The notes: a model not told the origin generated them from the sequence alone. A stretch of DNA of 64,000 bases from Planctomycetota bacterium (GCA_016712285.1 JADJRK010000001.1:3844001-3908000), one strand, 5' to 3'; shown: positions 16,890 to 25,436, counted from the stretch's first letter. Made by a program: numbers and translations.

Positions 16890-17465
16890 ATGAACAAGAC
16901 CGCAACACGAATCCTACTTCCGGCTGTCGGCGCCTTGCTGATGACCGGCTGCGTTGCGACCTCCGACACCAAGCGCATCACCCGCACTGAGCTTGGTCCG
17001 CAGGGCGTTGTGTTCACCAGCGAGAAGCAGGCACCGCTCAATCTTGAGCAGGTTGCGGTTGCCGCAGACAACGAGTTCGCGCCGCGCTTCGGCAGCGACT
17101 CGCGCCACGACATGAAAGAAGTCAGCCGCGCGCCGTTGATCGTGTTCGGTTTCTTTGCCGACGGCAGCGAGATCGATGCCCAGCGCCGCGAACAGATTGA
17201 AAGCTACCGCGACGACCTGCTGGGCCTGCGCCGCAGCCTGACGACCAGCGACTTTCTTGAGCGCGGCCGGCAGGAACTGGTGATCGACTCATGCGTAGAC
17301 ATGCTGAACAAGGGACTAGCCGCGGGCCGCGTGGACGCGATGAGCCTCGACACCTGGATTCGCGACCTGAACCCGCTGACCACGGCCAGCACGAAGTCAA
17401 ACCACACGCAGACCCAGCGCCTGAAGCGCGCCGGCGACGAAGGCGAAATCGTGCGTATCAGCTAG
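16890..17465 (+). CDS. Putative lipoprotein, unknown function
   Basis: 191 residues. The N-terminus MNKTATRILLPAVGALLMTGC is a lipoprotein signal peptide with lipobox LMTGC (Cys21). AGGAG lies 8 bp before the ATG and fixes the start. The mature part is acidic/basic mixed and probably helical, with ERGRQELVIDSCVDMLNKG and an STKSNHTQTQRLKRAGDEG tail. No domain was recognised. It is probably membrane-attached on the periplasmic side. It stands alone between repeat-rich gaps. Confidence 0.68.
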   Translation: MNKTATRILLPAVGALLMTGCVATSDTKRITRTELGPQGVVFTSEKQAPLNLEQVAVAADNEFAPRFGSDSRHDMKEVSRAPLIVFGFFADGSEIDAQRREQIESYRDDLLGLRRSLTTSDFLERGRQELVIDSCVDMLNKGLAAGRVDAMSLDTWIRDLNPLTTASTKSNHTQTQRLKRAGDEGEIVRIS

Positions 17466-17479
17466 CGCCGTGCACGCCT

Positions 17480-17625
17480 GACCGCAACTGCATTGATCCA
17501 CTAAGGGCCACCAAGCACCACGAAGAACTGCGGCAATTGCCTTGCAGTTCTTTGTGCCTTCGTGCCTTTGTGTGAGGCAGGCCTTGCGTCGCGCCAGCAG
17601 CGCGCAGAGAAAACTACCCGCGAGA
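17480..17625. repeat. Dispersed intergenic repeat (CCACTAAGG class)
   Basis: Contains CCACTAAGGGCCACCAAGCA, then ACCACGAAGAACTGCGGCAA, TTGCCTTGCAGTTCTTTGTG, CCTTCGTGCCTTTGTGTGAG and GGCAGG. It is the closest relative of the 11020-11110 copy and lies between convergent genes. Confidence 0.7.
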
Positions 17626-17631
17626 TCTTCA

Positions 17632-17934
17632 CTAGATCCAAGGCGCGTCGGTCAACATTTCCAGCAGGTTGATCTCAACAGCGTGGGCCAGCAGGCAGCG
17701 CTGCTTGGCTTTCCACGCGTTCATGTGCGGGCTGGCGGCATGGGCATCCAGCGCTGCCCGGTCGGCCCAGTTTTCATAGAACACGAACACCGTGTGCTCG
17801 TGCTGGCTGACGTGCAGGTCGTAGTTGATACAGCCGGCTTCAGCGCGTGTGGGCGCCACCAGTGCGCGCAACTCGCGTTCGACTTCGGCGACGTGCTGGG
17901 GCAGCGCGCGTATCTTTGCGATTACGGTAAGCAT
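17632..17934 (-). CDS. Antibiotic-biosynthesis-monooxygenase (ABM) domain protein
   Basis: 100 residues from MLTVIAKIRALPQHV, the standard N-terminus of ABM/YgiN-like ferredoxin-fold dimers; the five extra upstream codons are disregarded. Features typical of the family are PTRAEAGCINYDLHV, the FVFYENWADRAALDAH segment and a C-terminal ADAPWI-like strand. Members include quinol monooxygenases, heme-degrading enzymes and non-catalytic proteins. Nothing here narrows the substrate. It is monocistronic, with the terminator of the following membrane-protein pair just upstream. Confidence 0.85.
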   Translation of the reverse strand: MLTVIAKIRALPQHVAEVERELRALVAPTRAEAGCINYDLHVSQHEHTVFVFYENWADRAALDAHAASPHMNAWKAKQRCLLAHAVEINLLEMLTDAPWI

Positions 17935-17949
17935 GGCGGCAGAATACAA

Positions 17950-18009
17950 CGTGGGCGCGCTTGCGCACGCCCACGCCGGCCCGGGTATGGGGGGCGACCT
18001 TCCCGGGCC
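17950..18009 (-). terminator. Two stacked GC hairpins after the membrane-protein pair
   Basis: CGTGGGCG (17950-17957) pairs with CGCCCACG (17968-17975). A second perfect stem GGCCCGGG (17978-17985) / CCCGGGCC (18002-18009) follows. They lie just downstream of the stop of the minus-strand gene at 18025 and upstream of the ABM gene. There is no strong T-run, so intrinsic termination is an inference. Confidence 0.45.
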
Positions 18010-18024
18010 TGTTGTGCGGAGCCG

Positions 18025-18801
18025 CTATACGGCGAACAACGCCGCCAGAAAGAAGCCGCGCTCGGTACCCAGCCAGCCGCGTTCGCCGTCAAGGGGGCCG
18101 ATGAAGTGGGCCATCTGCGCTGCGACCAGCAGCACCAGCGCGAACCACAGCGCCATCACACGCAGGTCAAACATGCGCTCGCCGTACTTCCAGGCCGTGT
18201 AGCGGTGAGTGCGCGTCAGGAAATGAAACCCGAACGCAACCGACACCCCGATCACCATCGCGTTCAGCCCCGCCACGAAGGCTGAGGCGTCACCTTCGGT
18301 ACTCACGCTGAAGAACCAGACAATCGGCGCGCACGCCAGCAGGATCAGACCTGCCGCCGCGCCCAGCATCATCACAGCCGCAAGCGCTTGTTGAAACGTC
18401 AGGCGTGCGCCCGCCAGCGCCTGAAAGATGTAGAAACTCGGCAGGCACAAACCGCAACTTGCCAGAATCACGGCCGGGAACTTTATCGCCGCCGGCACCA
18501 CCTGTGCCGGGCCGACGCTGCTGCCCAGAATCGCGCCATACAGAGCGGTTGCGAACAGCGTAAGCAGCGTGCAGCCCTGCGTGTACAGCCGGAGGCGCGA
18601 TGCCGCGAACAGGTCCCGCGCGACCGCACCCTGCGCACGCAGCAGGCCGCCGCCGATGGTGAACACACCCACGGGGCTGAACCGGTCCGCTTCCCAGCGC
18701 AGCATCCAGATCGGCGACGCTGCGATGTCGGCGGCCTTTGAGATCGTTGAGTAGACAGGCTCCGGCACAGCCGGCAGACGTGGGGAAGATTGCGATTCCA
18801 T
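18025..18801 (-). CDS. Integral membrane protein, second of a paralogous pair
   Basis: 258 residues with an N-terminal soluble stretch of about 90 residues and about five or six hydrophobic helices after that (LLTLFATALYGAILGSS, FPAVILASCGLCLPSFYIF, AVMMLGAAAGLILLACAPIVW, AFVAGLNAMVIGVSVAFGF, VMALWFALVLLVAAQMAHFI). Its start overlaps the stop of the upstream gene (GTGATG), so translation is coupled. The two share the phrase pattern '.FP..I.AS..LC.P...I' and a common helix order, pointing to an old duplication. Two-protein membrane modules of this kind may form a permease-like complex, but there is no ATPase next to them. Function unknown. Confidence 0.7.
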   Translation of the reverse strand: MESQSSPRLPAVPEPVYSTISKAADIAASPIWMLRWEADRFSPVGVFTIGGGLLRAQGAVARDLFAASRLRLYTQGCTLLTLFATALYGAILGSSVGPAQVVPAAIKFPAVILASCGLCLPSFYIFQALAGARLTFQQALAAVMMLGAAAGLILLACAPIVWFFSVSTEGDASAFVAGLNAMVIGVSVAFGFHFLTRTHRYTAWKYGERMFDLRVMALWFALVLLVAAQMAHFIGPLDGERGWLGTERGFFLAALFAV

Positions 18802-19475
18802 CACAGTACTCCGTACTCAGTGAGCCAGCGGCGCATCACATGGCACACGCCGGCATAGAAATTTCCGGTCAGGCCGTGGCTCAGCGAATAGCCGTCCACG
18901 CCATAGCTGCTGCCGATCCAGGGGCGCAGGATCCACGCCATCTGCGCCCCGACAAACTGGTAGATCAGGGCCCATGCCAGCAGCGGCCAGCGCACTCGGC
19001 CCGGCGCCAGGGCGCGCATGCCGTGGGCCAGGGTGCGCAGGCCGGCTGCGCCCGCGATCACGCCGCAAGCGAAGCACAGCAGGTACAGGTTCAAGTAGCT
19101 GGCCATGCTGGGAATCGGGGCTGAGGCACAGAACAGCCCTACCACCGGTGCCAGCGCGCCAAGGCACAACGCGAACGTCGCGAGTCCGCCCAGCGCCACG
19201 GACAGGGTCTGGCGGACATCGGCTTTCACGCCGCTGACCGCAAGCACCACGTGCATCAACGGAAAGCAGAGTGCCAGCGTCGCCAGCAGGAACAGCGGCA
19301 TCTTGAGCGCGCAGATCCAAAGGTGCGCCCGCCCGACGTGGCTGCCCATGGCGGCGCCCCAAGCGACTGCGCCGGCTACCCCCATGCCAAGCAGGCTCAG
19401 GTTGCGGGGCCGGTGCAGTGCCAGGCCAAAGTGCGCGCGCGGGTCGCGCAACAGGATGTTGAGTGTGTTGGTCAT
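18801..19475 (-). CDS. Integral membrane protein, first of a paralogous pair
   Basis: 224 residues from MTNTLNILLRDPRAHFGLAL; the frame extends 18 codons further upstream without a better start. Hydrophobic helices are LSLLGMGVAGAVAWGAAMGS, LKMPLFLLATLALCFPLMHVV, VALGGLATFALCLGALAPVVG and LNLYLLCFACGVIAGAAGLR, plus a last one around WPLLAWALIYQFVGAQMAWI. It is coupled to the downstream paralogue by a 1-4 bp overlap. The N-terminal LLRDP motif and the overall layout resemble YIP1-like or transport-associated membrane proteins, but no family can be named with confidence. Confidence 0.7.
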   Translation of the reverse strand: MTNTLNILLRDPRAHFGLALHRPRNLSLLGMGVAGAVAWGAAMGSHVGRAHLWICALKMPLFLLATLALCFPLMHVVLAVSGVKADVRQTLSVALGGLATFALCLGALAPVVGLFCASAPIPSMASYLNLYLLCFACGVIAGAAGLRTLAHGMRALAPGRVRWPLLAWALIYQFVGAQMAWILRPWIGSSYGVDGYSLSHGLTGNFYAGVCHVMRRWLTEYGVL

Positions 19476-19673
19476 GGTTTGTGATGCTATGAACGAAATC
19501 GGCAATCGCGGTGCGGCGACTTTCACCAATCACCCTGAAAACCGCTTAAAATGTGGGTTCGTGGACGAAGCGCCCGGGGTTATCGGACGCTGGGCGGCTG
19601 GGTGTTTCGGCCAGGCCGGCACGCCGCAACTTCCCCGTTGCGAACTCGGCCCATTCCCGCGTAAATAGGGGGC

Positions 19674-20411
19674 ATGACCGCCACGCTGCAATGGAACCGC
19701 CTGTCAATCGAAGCCGACGGCGACGCCGCGTTCAAGAAAGACGTGAACGCGAACCTGCCCAAGCTGATCGATTCGCCGTACCCCGAACTTGAGGTGGATA
19801 TCGGCCGTTGCGTCAACGTCGGCGAAGAGGGCTTCAAGGTCATTGGCCCGCTGCTCGTGGACGCTGCCGGCAGCAAGCAGCTGGTCGTACGCATCGCCGA
19901 GCCGCTGATGAAGATGTTTGAGGGCAGCGGACTGGCCGGCCTGGTCAAGGTCAGCGTCATTGAGCACATGGACGGCAGCATCAAGCAGGCCGAAGGCGAC
20001 GACGCGAGCGCGCTGGACCCGGTCGATGATGACGAACACGAAGAGAAGGAAGAAACCCACCCGCCGTCCGGCGACATCAACATCACCAAGATTCAGACCA
20101 AGGCGACTGGCGGGTGCATGGTCGATGAAGAAGACGCCAAGCGTTACGACGTCGGCGAAGAAATCGTGATCGGGCGCGAGCCGCCCAGCGACCCGGTGTT
20201 TGCGATTCCCACGATCAGCAAGCGCCACTTCCGCATTTATCGCCAGGGGCCCGGCTACTTCATTGAAGATATGCGCAGTACCAACGGCACGTATCTCAAC
20301 GGCAACCCGTTGACCCAGCCGCAACCGCTGGCCGAGGGCGACGAGATCGTGGTCGCCATCACGCTGAAACACCCCGAAGGCGCCCGCCGCTTCAAGTTCA
20401 CAATGAAGTAG
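19674..20411 (+). CDS. FHA-domain protein with a possible N-terminal STAS-like domain
   Basis: 245 residues. The C-terminal half (about 155-245) is an FHA phosphothreonine-binding domain: GREPPSDP (167-174), ISKRHFRI (181-188) and RSTNGTYLNG (201-210) carry the Arg, Ser, His and Asn that contact the phosphopeptide. Residues 1-105 (LQWNRLSIEADGDAAFKK..., PELEVDIGRCVNVGEEGFKVIGPL) have the alternating strand/helix pattern of STAS/anti-sigma-antagonist domains. An acidic linker (DDDEHEEKEE) joins them. The likely role is to link Ser/Thr phosphorylation to partner-switching signalling, as a possible counterpart of SpoIIE phosphatases such as the one at 7447. The STAS part is inferred by pattern only. 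Confidence 0.75.
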   Translation: MTATLQWNRLSIEADGDAAFKKDVNANLPKLIDSPYPELEVDIGRCVNVGEEGFKVIGPLLVDAAGSKQLVVRIAEPLMKMFEGSGLAGLVKVSVIEHMDGSIKQAEGDDASALDPVDDDEHEEKEETHPPSGDINITKIQTKATGGCMVDEEDAKRYDVGEEIVIGREPPSDPVFAIPTISKRHFRIYRQGPGYFIEDMRSTNGTYLNGNPLTQPQPLAEGDEIVVAITLKHPEGARRFKFTMK

Positions 20412-20772
20412 GCAGCCAGGCGGAATGTACCGGACTGCAAAGGCAACCATCGGTGCACATCAATGAACATGTGCACCGATGTTTACCTATGGTTGCTTTG
20501 AAGCAGTTCTTCGCGGCCTCAGCGCACTTCGCGCCTTCGCGTGAGGTAGTTGCAGTTCAGAGCGGAGAAAACCATCTCGAAAGACGAGTCGCCAGGTCGC
20601 CAAGAACGCCACGGCCGCTCCAAGGATTCGCGAGTCACCTAGGCGGTCGTGGCGCTCCTGGCGCCTTGGCGTTGTGCCTGCATCAACATGTGCACCGATG
20701 TTTGCGTGGAGCAGTACTTCGCAGCCGTCGCGCTCGTTTCGCCTTCGCGTGTTGCAGTTCAACGCGATTGCA
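20412..20772. repeat. Gene-free 361 bp gap with a long hairpin and its half-copy
   Basis: Left arm GCAACCATCGGTGCACAT (20443-20460), 8-base loop, right arm ATGTGCACCGAT (20469-20480), 8 unpaired bases, then ATGGTTGC (20489-20496). The inner 12 bp stem is perfect. A half copy, ACATGTGCACCGATGTTT, recurs exactly at 20686-20703. The rest is dispersed-repeat text (GTCGCCAGGTCGCCAAGAAC, GGCGCCTTGGCG, CTTCGCGTGTTGCAG). No gene is visible. Confidence 0.7.
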
Positions 20773-21477
20773 CTACCCGAACAGGCGAATGATGCCGGCC
20801 CAGAACCCGCCGGGGGCCTTGTTGATCTCGGCCCTGGCGCCGGTCTGGCCCTTTTCCGCCAGCAGGAATGCGCGGTCTGAAAATTCGCCGATCGGTTGCA
20901 GGCGCAGCGTGGTCAGGCCCGCGTCGGCAACTTCTTTCAGGATCTGCTCGTTGGTGCAGAAGCGTTTGCCTCGGGCCTTGGCTTTGCTGCGCGCGGCGTT
21001 GCGCTGGCCCTTCCAGGTCTCGGCGCTCTTGAACTGGATCAGCACGTAATGGCTGCTGGCGTTGGCGAGCGATTTCATCAGGGCAACTCGCTCGTCAGGT
21101 TCAAAGTAGTACACGAAGCGCACACTGGCCACGAGCTCGGGGCTTCCCTCGGGCGGCGCCTCGAATCGGAAGGCATCGCCGTGCTGGACGCGGCCCGGAA
21201 GATGCATCTGCTGGTGACGTTTGAGGGCGGCTTCCACCATCTGCTCGGAAAAATCCATGCCGATGATCTTGAACCCGCGCTTGTGCCAGTACGGAAACAG
21301 CCGGCCCGGGCCGCACGGGATGTCCAGCACCGTGGTCACGCCGCTGATCGGCCCCAGGCAGCGCGTAAGCGCCTTGTTTTCTGCGCGTGTCTTGAGCCAC
21401 CCGGCAATGCCGCCTGGCTCTCGCAGCTTGGAATAGCCTTCCGGGTCCGTGAACACCGGATAGTCGTCAACTTTCAT
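20773..21477 (-). CDS. Class I SAM-dependent methyltransferase
   Basis: 234 residues from MKVDDYPVFTDPEGYSKL. The AdoMet site is motif I LDIPCGPGRLF (51-61), then motif II IGMDFSEQMVEAALKRH and post-II GDAFRF. SVRFVYYFEPDERVALMKSL fills the motif III/IV region. The 29 codons upstream of the chosen ATG look non-coding. The substrate is unknown. The fold and the YFEPDER segment match small-molecule or lipid methyltransferases more than rRNA enzymes. No operon partner is apparent. Confidence 0.82.
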   Translation of the reverse strand: MKVDDYPVFTDPEGYSKLREPGGIAGWLKTRAENKALTRCLGPISGVTTVLDIPCGPGRLFPYWHKRGFKIIGMDFSEQMVEAALKRHQQMHLPGRVQHGDAFRFEAPPEGSPELVASVRFVYYFEPDERVALMKSLANASSHYVLIQFKSAETWKGQRNAARSKAKARGKRFCTNEQILKEVADAGLTTLRLQPIGEFSDRAFLLAEKGQTGARAEINKAPGGFWAGIIRLFG

Positions 21478-21928
21478 GCCGGTCTCGCTGAGAAGGCCGC
21501 ATTTTGTGGTGCACACGCGCGATGTCAATGGCGACGAATTGCCTGTCTCACGCCAGGGCGCCACGGTGCCATGAACCGCAAGGGCAACTGCCTGTCTACT
21601 GTCTCACACCAAGCAACAAAGGACTGCCAGCGGAGTCCTTCGTGGCTCTGAGTGGCCCTTCGTGAATTACAGCGGATGCAGTGTTTTCGAAAGGCAGTTC
21701 TCTGTGACCTCTTTGGTGAAATGCAGTGCTGCATGCCAAACGCGTACTTGGTCCGCCTGTTCCCTTGGCGCTTTCGCGCTTTGGCGGCAAGGCCGTTGCC
21801 GTTCGTCGCGAGAATGCGGTTGCTCGCCGCCGGGGCTGACCGATAGCGCAACCCGCGCCGCTTTGGTTGAATAAACGCGCATCCGGGGCCTGCAAGATGG
21901 CCCGTACGCACGATAAGCCGGACCACCT
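21478..21928. repeat. Gene-free 451 bp gap of dispersed repeats
   Basis: Between divergent genes. Contains CTCACGCCAGGGCGCCACGG (21548), AAGGGCAACTGCC (21578), CTCACACCAAG (21603), GAGTCCTTCGTGGCTCTGAG, GGCCCTTCGTGAATTACAGC and CGAAAGGCAGTTCTC (about 21688), which repeats the 3515 phrase. TTTGGTGAAATGCAGTG matches text near 32140 and 35690. Promoters for both flanking genes must lie here but none is convincing. Confidence 0.65.
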
Positions 21929-22786
21929 ATGCTCATCCAGTTTCGCAGCGAGCAGTCGATCGAGTTGCACGAATCTGTAAGTCAGAGGGCGCACCTGCCC
22001 GCCGACTCGCAGTTGGCCCGCGCGGCTGCACAGGTGCTGGGCCCGGGCGTGCTGATGCGCGCGCTTCAGACTTCCAGGCGTGGCGGTTTGGGCGTGTTCG
22101 AGCGCGACGGCCAACTGCAGGTCTTCAAGTTGATGAACTGCCGCAGCCACTGGCGCAAACGCTTCGCCCGCTATTTTGGCTGGAACCCGGCACGCCGGGC
22201 GCTCAAGCAGTCGCAACTGCTGCAACGCGCGGGCATTGCTGTTTGCCCGGTGACTGATTGGGGTGCGATTCCGCTGCCGGACGCCCCCAAGGCGTTGTGG
22301 ACCATCGGTGCCTATTTCCCCAACGGCATCACGTTGCGCGATTACAAGCAGCAGTTGCAGCCGCAGCGCCGTAGCGCGGCACACCCTGAGATTGTTCGGT
22401 TCTACCAGCGCGGGATTGACATGCTGCGCGGCTTGCATCAGGCGGGATTCATGCACCGCGATTTTCATGCCGGCAACCTGCTGGTCGTGCCCGGTGAAGC
22501 CGAGCAGTTGTACCTGCTTGACCTCGACACAGTGACGCAGCGCACGCCCAGCCATGACCGCCGCGCCTCAGAGCTGTGCCGCTATGTGCAGAACTTTGTC
22601 GAGCCGCAGAATTATGAGCAGGTGGTGCTGGAAGCAGCGGCGCGCTACGCCGCCGGCGACCAGACGATTCTTGAGCGACTCAAGCGCAGCCGCCAGGTGG
22701 TGGCGCTGCTGCGCGAAAAAGGCGTGCTGGCCAAGGATATCCTGCGCGGCCGGCAGTGGACGCCACCCCAGGACGCGGAATTCTAG
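21929..22786 (+). CDS. Lipopolysaccharide (Kdo/heptose) kinase-like protein
   Basis: 285 residues with the small-kinase fold of the KdkA/WaaP/InaA group. The catalytic loop is HRDFHAGN (His176, Asp178, Asn183) and the metal-binding motif is DLD (198-200) in LYLLDLDTVTQ, replacing DFG as is usual in this group. The N-terminal lobe has GVFERDGQLQVFKLM with a probable ATP-binding Lys. These enzymes phosphorylate sugars in the lipopolysaccharide inner core at the cytoplasmic membrane, and KdkA/WaaP homologues occur outside Proteobacteria with undefined acceptors. The gene converges on the M14-like gene with a 4 bp overlap. The acceptor is inferred from family only. Confidence 0.75.
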   Translation: MLIQFRSEQSIELHESVSQRAHLPADSQLARAAAQVLGPGVLMRALQTSRRGGLGVFERDGQLQVFKLMNCRSHWRKRFARYFGWNPARRALKQSQLLQRAGIAVCPVTDWGAIPLPDAPKALWTIGAYFPNGITLRDYKQQLQPQRRSAAHPEIVRFYQRGIDMLRGLHQAGFMHRDFHAGNLLVVPGEAEQLYLLDLDTVTQRTPSHDRRASELCRYVQNFVEPQNYEQVVLEAAARYAAGDQTILERLKRSRQVVALLREKGVLAKDILRGRQWTPPQDAEF

Positions 22787-23547
22787 CTGGCTTTTTCGCG
22801 AAAGAACTTCCAGGCCAACTCGCACACGCGCAGTTGATAGGCCTTGCGCTTTTCTTCGGGCCAGCTGCCGGGGCACTCCACCACGATGCTGGTGCAGCCG
22901 TGTGTGTACCACGCGTGATAGGCCAGCCCGTATACGCCCACGAACTTCAGCGCGCGCAGTTGCTGGATCGTCGGCTTCAGCAGGCCGTCTTCGCCCTTGA
23001 CGACCATGAATGAAGGCTCGGGGTCGAACTCGTAGTCGGTCTTGAGTTCGTCGATGATCTTGCGGCCGATGTCGTCGTCAGGGCCGTGCTGGATCAGGTA
23101 CGCGCCGGTGCCATCGGGGTCTTCGTGCAGGTCCAGCAGGAACTTGGGCGGGTGCTCGGCCAGGAACTTTTTGACGTCTTCGGCTTGCGGGCAGTCGGTA
23201 CGGCCGAACATGCGGTTGAGGTCGTCGCCGCTTTCGAGATAGCGCGAGTTGTTGGCGATGCCCCAGGGGTTGCATGGGCCGAAGACGCGAAAGCCCAGCT
23301 TGACCAGTTGGTCCTGGATCAGGTAGCCCGAGGGCTCGTTGCCGTGCACGCCGGTGGTAATGACAAAGCCGAGCTCGGCGGGTGTGGGTTCGGGCTCTGG
23401 CTCTGGCTCCGGTTCCGGTTCGGGGGTGTTGTTGGCGGGCGCGTTGTTCACCGTGTTCGCCGGCTGGTTGTTCGCGGGCTCGTTGTTTACGGGCGCGGCC
23501 GAACAGGCCACAAGCAGGCAGAGCATCGCAAGGCATCCATATCGCAT
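22783..23547 (-). CDS. M14-type (AstE/AspA-like) zinc carboxypeptidase or deacylase, lipoprotein
   Basis: 254 residues. N-terminal lipoprotein signal MRYGCLAMLCLLVACS, with lipobox LVAC and Cys15. A low-complexity linker follows (20-55), first repeats of NN-x-PAN, then a run of alternating Glu-Pro. The catalytic domain shows the M14 zinc ligands: TGVHGNEPSG (His68 and Glu71), DLNRMF (Asn111-Arg112) and LDLHED (His141), and a late IVVECPGS that could carry the catalytic Glu. The match is to AstE/AspA-type metallocarboxypeptidases acting on short or acylated substrates. Membrane tethering on a flexible stalk suggests peptidoglycan or extracellular peptides as substrate, which is inference. Confidence 0.78.
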   Translation of the reverse strand: MRYGCLAMLCLLVACSAAPVNNEPANNQPANTVNNAPANNTPEPEPEPEPEPEPTPAELGFVITTGVHGNEPSGYLIQDQLVKLGFRVFGPCNPWGIANNSRYLESGDDLNRMFGRTDCPQAEDVKKFLAEHPPKFLLDLHEDPDGTGAYLIQHGPDDDIGRKIIDELKTDYEFDPEPSFMVVKGEDGLLKPTIQQLRALKFVGVYGLAYHAWYTHGCTSIVVECPGSWPEEKRKAYQLRVCELAWKFFREKAS

Positions 23548-23679
23548 CGGAAAAGTATAGCGCAGGGAGCCTAGAACGTCTTGGGTAGCGTGGACGCCCC
23601 GCCCGCGCGATGCACACTGCTTAAATTGCCGAGTCGCGGCTTTGGCGGTTGTTGCCTGACTATCCTATAACCAGCCGAC

Positions 23680-24840
23680 ATGAACGATCGCAAACAGCTT
23701 GAAGCCATCGAGGACGCGCACCTCGCGCCCTATGCCATGCGTGCCGGCAACTCCGTGGGGCGCGCATTTCCTGAAGCCGAGCACGACTACCGCACCTGCT
23801 TCCAGCGCGATCGCGACCGCATCATCCACTGCGCCGCGTTTCGCCGCCTGCAGTACAAGACGCAGGTGTTTCTCAACTGGGAGGGTGACCACTTTCGCAC
23901 GCGCCTGACCCACACCATCGAAGTCGCACAGGCCGCGCGCACCATTGCACGCGCGCTGGCGCTGAACGAAGACCTGTGCGAAGCCGTCAGCCTCGCCCAC
24001 GATTTGGGCCACACGCCGTTCGGCCACGCCGGCGAACACGCCATGCGCGACCTGATGCGCGACCACGGCGGCTATGAACACAACGGCCAGAGCCTGCGCA
24101 TTGTCGACGAGCTTGAACGGCACTACCAGCCGCGCTTTCCCGGCTTGAACCTGACCCACGAGGTGCGCCACGGCTTGATGAAACACGTGACGGACTATGA
24201 CAAGCCGCTGTTCAAGGGGCTGACGACGCGCGAAGGCCCGAGCCTTGAGGCGCAGGTCGCGAACTTTGCCGACGAGATCAGTTACAACGCGCACGATGTG
24301 GACGACGGCATCGACTCGAAAGTGCTGACCTGGCAGGCGGGGCGCAAGAGCGAGCTGTTTGCCGAAGCCGAAGCGTTCGCGCGCGCCAATGTACCGGAAG
24401 GCGAAGACGACCTGCTGCGCTATCAACTAGTGCGGCGCCTGAAAGATTTGCAGGTGACGGACCTGCTGGAGCACACGGCGCGGCGCCTGAAAGAAGAAGG
24501 CTTCAGCGATGTACGCGCCGTGCTGGCGTACGCGGGCAAAGAGCCGGTGGTGGACTTCAGCCCGGCGTTCAAGGCCAAGGTCAAGGGTTTGAAGGTCATG
24601 CTGTTCAACGAGCTGTACATGAGCCGCACCGTGCGCCGCAGCATGGAAAAGGTGACGCGCTTCATGCGACAGCTGTTTGAGCGCTTCGTCAGCGAGCCGT
24701 ACCTGATGCCCGGCGGCTTTGTGAAGCGCATTGAGCAACGCGTGCGCACGCACCGCGTGGTGTGCGACTACATAGCCGGCATGACCGACCGCTACGCCAA
24801 GGAACAGTACAAGAAGCTGTTCGATCCGGATGTGTGGTAG
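23680..24840 (+). CDS. dgt: dGTP triphosphohydrolase (dGTPase-like)
   Basis: 386 residues of the HD-domain dGTPase family. The metal site is visible as FRTRLTHTIEVAQ (His78), LAHDLGHTPFGHAGE (His107-Asp108, with His111 and His116) and ADEISYNAHD in the distal helix. The N-terminus RAFPEAEHDYRTCFQRDRDRI is the usual nucleotide-contact region. The enzyme hydrolyses dGTP (and in many bacteria other dNTPs) to nucleoside and triphosphate, shaping dNTP pools and phage defence. It stands alone between repeat-rich gaps. The length is that of the short (type 2) class. Confidence 0.92.
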   Translation: MNDRKQLEAIEDAHLAPYAMRAGNSVGRAFPEAEHDYRTCFQRDRDRIIHCAAFRRLQYKTQVFLNWEGDHFRTRLTHTIEVAQAARTIARALALNEDLCEAVSLAHDLGHTPFGHAGEHAMRDLMRDHGGYEHNGQSLRIVDELERHYQPRFPGLNLTHEVRHGLMKHVTDYDKPLFKGLTTREGPSLEAQVANFADEISYNAHDVDDGIDSKVLTWQAGRKSELFAEAEAFARANVPEGEDDLLRYQLVRRLKDLQVTDLLEHTARRLKEEGFSDVRAVLAYAGKEPVVDFSPAFKAKVKGLKVMLFNELYMSRTVRRSMEKVTRFMRQLFERFVSEPYLMPGGFVKRIEQRVRTHRVVCDYIAGMTDRYAKEQYKKLFDPDVW

Positions 24841-24844
24841 GTGG

Positions 24845-25005
24845 GGGTTCAGGAGGCGGGTGGCAGGATGCAGGATGCAGGTGGCAGGTTGCAGGTGCGA
24901 CAGCCATTGACTGAACGAACTCCCAACTCGCAAACCCAGAACCCCAAACCCGGAACTCGGAACTCGGAACCCACAACCCAATCCCCGACCTCCGGCTTGC
25001 GCTGA
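24845..25005. repeat. G-rich then C-rich dispersed repeat
   Basis: Between dgt and ridA. The left half is GGTGGCAGGATGCAGGATGC type purine text. The right half is CCCAGAACCCCAAACCCGG, AACTCGGAACTCGGAACCC and CAATCCCCGACCTCC. The two halves are imperfectly complementary. The AACCCGGAACTCGGAACCC phrase recurs at 31090-31130 and 33360-33390. Confidence 0.65.
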
Positions 25006-25043
25006 CTCCCAACCATGAAAGCATGCGCCGACGGAGAATCCCC

Positions 25044-25436
25044 ATGTCCAAGAACATCCAGCAGGTCAGGACCGACGCCGCGCCCGCCGCGATAGGCCCT
25101 TACAGCCAGGCCGTGGTGGCCGGCGGGTTTGTCTTCTGCTCGGGACAGATCGCCCTCGACCCTGCCACGGGCCAGGTGGTCGGCGCAACCGCCGGCGCAC
25201 AGACCGTGCGCGTAATGACCAACCTGATGGCGGTGCTCAACGCCGCCGGGTGCGGGTTTGCCGACGTGGTGAAAACGACGATCTACCTGAAAAACATGGC
25301 CGACTTTGGTGCCGTCAATGACGCCTACGCCGCCTCGCTCGGCGACGACCATCGCCCGGCGCGCGCAACCATTGAAGCTGCGCGTCTGCCTAAAGACGTG
25401 CTGGTTGAAATCGACTGTATCGCGCGGGTCCCGTAG
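25044..25436 (+). CDS. ridA: RidA family reactive-intermediate deaminase
   Basis: 130 residues from MSKNIQQVRTDAAPAAIGPY, with GGAGAATCCCC just upstream supporting this ATG over one seven codons earlier. Typical RidA motifs are present: IGPYSQAVVAGGFVFCSGQI, then VMTNLMAVLNAAGCGFADVV, a KTTIYLKN strand, then RPARATIEAARLPKD with the conserved Arg that binds the substrate carboxylate, and EIDCIA at the end. It hydrolyses reactive enamines/imines produced by PLP enzymes. It converges on the small lipoprotein gene, with 5 bp between the stops. Confidence 0.92.
   Translation: MSKNIQQVRTDAAPAAIGPYSQAVVAGGFVFCSGQIALDPATGQVVGATAGAQTVRVMTNLMAVLNAAGCGFADVVKTTIYLKNMADFGAVNDAYAASLGDDHRPARATIEAARLPKDVLVEIDCIARVP

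Noticed and set aside
24845..25005. Possible CRISPR array
   Set aside because: The repeated units are unequal, have no fixed spacer and are strongly G- or C-biased. No cas gene is present.
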